A DNA stretch of 53,815 nucleotides from an uncultured Mollicutes bacterium (lineage in GTDB: Bacteria; Bacillota_I; Bacilli_A; Acholeplasmatales; Anaeroplasmataceae), in contig UQFG01000010.1 of assembly GCA_900540175.1 (NCBI GenBank), positions 1 through 53,815 of the forward strand, in the 5' to 3' direction. The notes under the pieces were generated by a model. It searched no databases. It was not told the DNA's origin and worked only from the letters and a program-made list of their open reading frames with translations. Each line of letters starts with the position of its first letter. Position 1 is the stretch's first letter. This document shows positions 50,942 through 53,815 of the stretch, piece by piece. The translations under genes were made by a program, and so were the position numbers.

Positions 50942-53344
50942 TTATCGAATGACAAAGTTAACCAATTTTCTCGCAACCACAATCGTCTTTAGGAGCGTAT
51001 GTCCGGATAAAAACGACTGAATTTTGTCGCTTTTTAAAGCTTGATCGATTACAGTTTCTTCACTCGCATCCACAGGCACTTCCATTTTATCACGCAATTT
51101 CCCGTTGACTTGCACAACCATCAATACCGTTTCCGATACCAATTTCGACTCATCGTAAAGCGGCCAAGCTGAATAGGCGATCGTTTCTTTATGGCCTAAA
51201 ACAGCCCACAATTCTTCTCCCAAATGCGGACATACCGGAGAAAGAAGTTGAACAAATCCTTCTATATACGGTCGATACACCTTCCCTGCTTTATAGGCTT
51301 CGTTCAAAAAGACCATCAACTGGGCGATCGCCGTATTAAAGCGCAAATGATCGTAATCATTGGATACTTTTTTGACGGTTTGGTGATAGATTCGATCGAG
51401 CGTTCCATCGTTTTCATCAACCCATTTGGACGTATATTCTTCACTGTTATAATAGCGCCAAACCCGATCCAAAAATTTTCTTGCTCCTTCCAACCCGTTG
51501 CTGCTCCAGGGTAAAGAGGCTTCCAAAGGTCCCATAAACATTTCATAAAGACGCAACGTATCCGCCCCGTATTGGTTGACCACATCATCGGGATTCACGA
51601 CATTTCCTCTTGATTTGGACATTTTCTCATTGTTTTCCCCTAAAATCATTCCCTGGTGGAACAGTTTTTGAAACGGTTCCGGATAAGGAACCAAGCCTTT
51701 ATCGTATAAGTAATGATTCCAAAACCGAGAATAAAGCAGATGTCCAACGGCATGTTCGGATCCTCCCACATATAAATCGACCGGCATCCAATGCTTCAGC
51801 AACTGATAATCGGCAAAAATCGTTTCGTTTTTTGGATCGATATACCGTAAATAATACCAACTGGAAGCAGCAGAACCCGGCATGGTATTGGTTTCTCTTT
51901 TTCCTTTTTTTCCGTGATAGGTCGTATGGACCCAATCCGGTGCGTTTTCAAGCGGAGAAGTACCGTTTTTGGGTTTATAATCGGTTAATTCCGGCAAAAC
52001 CAGCGGCAAATCGGCATCATCCAGCACTTCGTCATGATCGTCAAAATGGACGATCGGAATCGGTTCTCCCCAGTACCGTTGACGGGCGAAAATCCATTCT
52101 CTTAAGCGATAACTGATTTTTTTCTTTCCGATTTGATGTTCTTCCAAATAAGAAATCATCTTTTCAATGGCCGTTTCTTTATCCAAGCCGTCTAAAAAAG
52201 ACGAATGAATATGAAGCCCGTCCCCTTCATAGGCCGCTTGGGTAATGTCCCCTCCGGCTAAAACCGGGATAATATCCAAACCGTATTTTTTGGCAAAAGC
52301 ATAATCCCTTGCATCATGAGCCGGAACGGCCATAATCGCACCGGTGCCGTATGTCAACAAGACGTAATCGGAAATCCAAATCGGAATCTTACATCCGGTA
52401 ATGGGATGAATGGCATAACTACCGGTAAAAACACCCGTTTTTTCTTTATTCAATTCCGTTCGTTCCAAATCGCTTTTTAAAGCACAGGCTTTTTGATACA
52501 TCTCCACTTGCGGACGTTGTTCAGAAGAGGTAATCGTCCGTACCAGCGGATGTTCCGGTGCCAACACGCAATAAGTCGCCCCAAACAGCGTATCGCAACG
52601 CGTTGTGAATACGACAAAAGCCTCTTTCGTTTGATCGACTTGGAAGCGAATTTCAGCCCCCACGGACTTTCCGATCCAGTTGCGCTGCATCTCTTTGGTC
52701 GATTCCGGCCAGTCCAGTGAATCAAGTCCGCGTAGCAGTTCTTCGGCATAAGATGGAATATCCATGACCCATTGTTTCATATTTTTACGAACCACCGGAT
52801 AACCGCCCCGTTCGCTTTTTCCGTCGACCACTTCATCATTGGCAAGAACCGTTCCCAATTCTTCACACCAGTTAACGGGCATCAATACCTGTTTGGCCAG
52901 TCCGTCCTGGTAAAGGCGTTTGAAAATCCACTGCGTCCAACGATAATAATTCGGATCACACGTCGTAATTTCTTTCGACCAATCAAACGAAAAACCCAAC
53001 ATTTTCAACTGGCGAGTAAAATTCGCAATGTTTTTCTTCGTAAATTCTTCGGGATGGTGCCCTGTATTGATCGCAAACTGTTCCGCAGGCAACCCAAACG
53101 CATCCCACCCCATCGGATGTAAAACATTGTACCCTTCCATCCGTTTTTTCCGGCAAACAATATCCGTTGCCGTATATCCTTCGGGATGACCGACATGAAG
53201 TCCTTGTCCGGATGGATAAGGAAACATATCCAGCGCATAGAATTTCGGTTTGGAAAAATCGTAAATATCCGTTTTAAAGGTTTGATTTTCTTCCCAATAC
53301 GCTTGCCATTTTTGTTCTATTTTCAAAGCATTGTACTCTTTCAT
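50942..53344 (-). CDS. leuS: Leucyl-tRNA synthetase
   Basis: An 800-residue class Ia synthetase that charges tRNA-Leu. Both signatures are intact: HVGH (50-53) in [18 protein letters not shown], and KMSKS (574-578). The CP1 editing domain has [13 protein letters not shown] and the universal Asp region [16 protein letters not shown]. The anticodon-binding and C-terminal elbow-binding domains ([19 protein letters not shown]) are complete. GGAGAAAAGGAT precedes the ATG. It is the functional counterpart of the degenerate paralog at 37232. No T-box is seen upstream within the window. Confidence 0.98.
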   Translation of the reverse strand: MKEYNALKIEQKWQAYWEENQTFKTDIYDFSKPKFYALDMFPYPSGQGLHVGHPEGYTATDIVCRKKRMEGYNVLHPMGWDAFGLPAEQFAINTGHHPEEFTKKNIANFTRQLKMLGFSFDWSKEITTCDPNYYRWTQWIFKRLYQDGLAKQVLMPVNWCEELGTVLANDEVVDGKSERGGYPVVRKNMKQWVMDIPSYAEELLRGLDSLDWPESTKEMQRNWIGKSVGAEIRFQVDQTKEAFVVFTTRCDTLFGATYCVLAPEHPLVRTITSSEQRPQVEMYQKACALKSDLERTELNKEKTGVFTGSYAIHPITGCKIPIWISDYVLLTYGTGAIMAVPAHDARDYAFAKKYGLDIIPVLAGGDITQAAYEGDGLHIHSSFLDGLDKETAIEKMISYLEEHQIGKKKISYRLREWIFARQRYWGEPIPIVHFDDHDEVLDDADLPLVLPELTDYKPKNGTSPLENAPDWVHTTYHGKKGKRETNTMPGSAASSWYYLRYIDPKNETIFADYQLLKHWMPVDLYVGGSEHAVGHLLYSRFWNHYLYDKGLVPYPEPFQKLFHQGMILGENNEKMSKSRGNVVNPDDVVNQYGADTLRLYEMFMGPLEASLPWSSNGLEGARKFLDRVWRYYNSEEYTSKWVDENDGTLDRIYHQTVKKVSNDYDHLRFNTAIAQLMVFLNEAYKAGKVYRPYIEGFVQLLSPVCPHLGEELWAVLGHKETIAYSAWPLYDESKLVSETVLMVVQVNGKLRDKMEVPVDASEETVIDQALKSDKIQSFLSGHTLLKTIVVARKLVNFVIR

Positions 53345-53359
53345 ATCCTTTTCTCCTAA

Positions 53360-53776
53360 TTACTTTCTAACCATCATTTTCGGTCCTTTATCGCTTTTTT
53401 TACTGCGAAATAATGCGATGATTTTAAAGACAATCATCGGAACGGCGAAAACCAACAAGACACACCCGTACCACAAATAGATCCAATAACTGAAGTTAAA
53501 TTCGATATGGTAAAACAAATACCACAGTAAACAACCGCCCAAAACAGTGATAACCATACACAATGGGGCAAAAGGCGGGGAATCGTAGGTGAAAATTTTC
53601 GCTTCTTTAATCAATAAAATAACCAAATATAGAATCGGATGTCCCAGTAAAACCACACATAAAACCGTTATAAACAGCGTCGGTGAAGCAAATCCGTATA
53701 AAAATCCGATCAAGGGAATAAGGCACAGCATCAAACCAAGCAAAATCCCGTAAATGATATTGAGTTTTTTCAGCAC
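53360..53776 (-). CDS. Small membrane protein upstream of leuS, unknown
   Basis: A 138-residue protein with four hydrophobic segments (about 8-28, 33-55, 70-88, 94-120) and a basic C-terminus (RSKKSDKGPKMMVRK). The start is GTG 53776, preceded by GAAGGGAAGG. It lies 15 bases before leuS on the same strand and probably shares its message. No family recognised. Its promoter would lie at or beyond the right edge. Confidence 0.65.
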   Translation of the reverse strand: MLKKLNIIYGILLGLMLCLIPLIGFLYGFASPTLFITVLCVVLLGHPILYLVILLIKEAKIFTYDSPPFAPLCMVITVLGGCLLWYLFYHIEFNFSYWIYLWYGCVLLVFAVPMIVFKIIALFRSKKSDKGPKMMVRK

Positions 53777-53815
53777 AACTGTCCTTCCCTTCTTTTTTTA
53801 TTTTATCTTTATTAT

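Noticed and set aside
51610..52116. 168-codon plus-strand frame
   Set aside because: Antisense shadow of leuS; low-quality composition, no start signals.
53345..53815. T-box leader for leuS
   Set aside because: leuS follows a small gene by 15 bases, and the 39 bases before that gene show no T-box core; any leader would be outside the window.
1..53815. CRISPR arrays, tRNA or rRNA genes, prophage
   Set aside because: No regularly spaced direct repeats, no cloverleaf or CCA-ended segments outside regulatory leaders, and no phage structural genes were seen on reading both strands.

Overview
The window looks like chromosomal DNA from a low-GC, Gram-positive, anaerobic, spore-forming Firmicute. 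The best guess is class Erysipelotrichia, but no rRNA or other decisive marker is present, so the genus stays open. The case rests on five things: a Firmicute-type PolC; a sufCDSUB iron-sulfur operon; wall-building genes (murD, a membrane-anchored murF-like ligase, ddl); oxygen defence by superoxide reductase plus rubrerythrin instead of catalase; and spore-coat proteins of the CotE and CotD families plus a YlbJ-like sporulation membrane protein. Gene starts almost always carry strong Shine-Dalgarno sequences, and many promoters are extended -10 type (TGNTATAAT).

Layout. 1-3240: a more A/T-rich stretch with an edge-truncated SAMHD1/YwfO-like HD dNTPase, a six-helix membrane protein and a decayed, possibly IS66-derived segment. 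3241-9031: YlbJ-like protein, PduL phosphotransacylase, an AlkD-like glycosylase, a class I amidotransferase-type hydrolase, a double DUF1540 protein, a TVP38 membrane protein and an RluA pseudouridine synthase. 9163-17094: a GltD/NfnL-like oxidoreductase; a P-type ATPase behind a clear yybP-ykoY (Mn2+) riboswitch; and a copper module csoR-copA whose CopA is fused in frame to a CopZ-like domain that also has its own ribosome site. 17209-25917: htpG with a degenerate CIRCE-like operator, an esterase-fold protein without its nucleophile, a secreted SH3/C39 protein, murD, cotE, yidD, rubrerythrin, desulfoferrodoxin and cotD. 26016-30091: an amino-acid ABC transporter (substrate-binding/permease fusion plus ATPase) and an M20 peptidase under a T-box that probably reads tRNA-Arg. 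30092-37226: a Bax-inhibitor-1 protein, polC with a membrane partner, and a YtqA radical SAM protein. 37232-45884: a LeuRS-like pseudoenzyme, acpP, an MsmX-type ATPase with a PucR-type regulator and a perfect palindrome, an RDD protein, a hydrolase-murF-ddl wall operon, and an RNAP alpha-CTD-like protein. 46122-53776: sufCDSUB, authentic leuS and a small membrane protein.

How the parts work together. Several metal and stress circuits can be read directly from the DNA. Mn2+ should bind the riboswitch aptamer, free the P-type ATPase from its terminator and so drive metal export. Copper should release CsoR from an operator placed between the -35 and -10 of csoR-copA. Uncharged tRNA (probably Arg) should switch on amino-acid uptake. 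The most unusual object is the LeuRS-like protein at 37232-39244: it keeps the synthetase framework but has lost both catalytic signatures and the C-terminal tRNA-binding domain, while a complete leuS lies about 12 kb away. No tRNA, rRNA, CRISPR array, prophage or intact insertion sequence was found.
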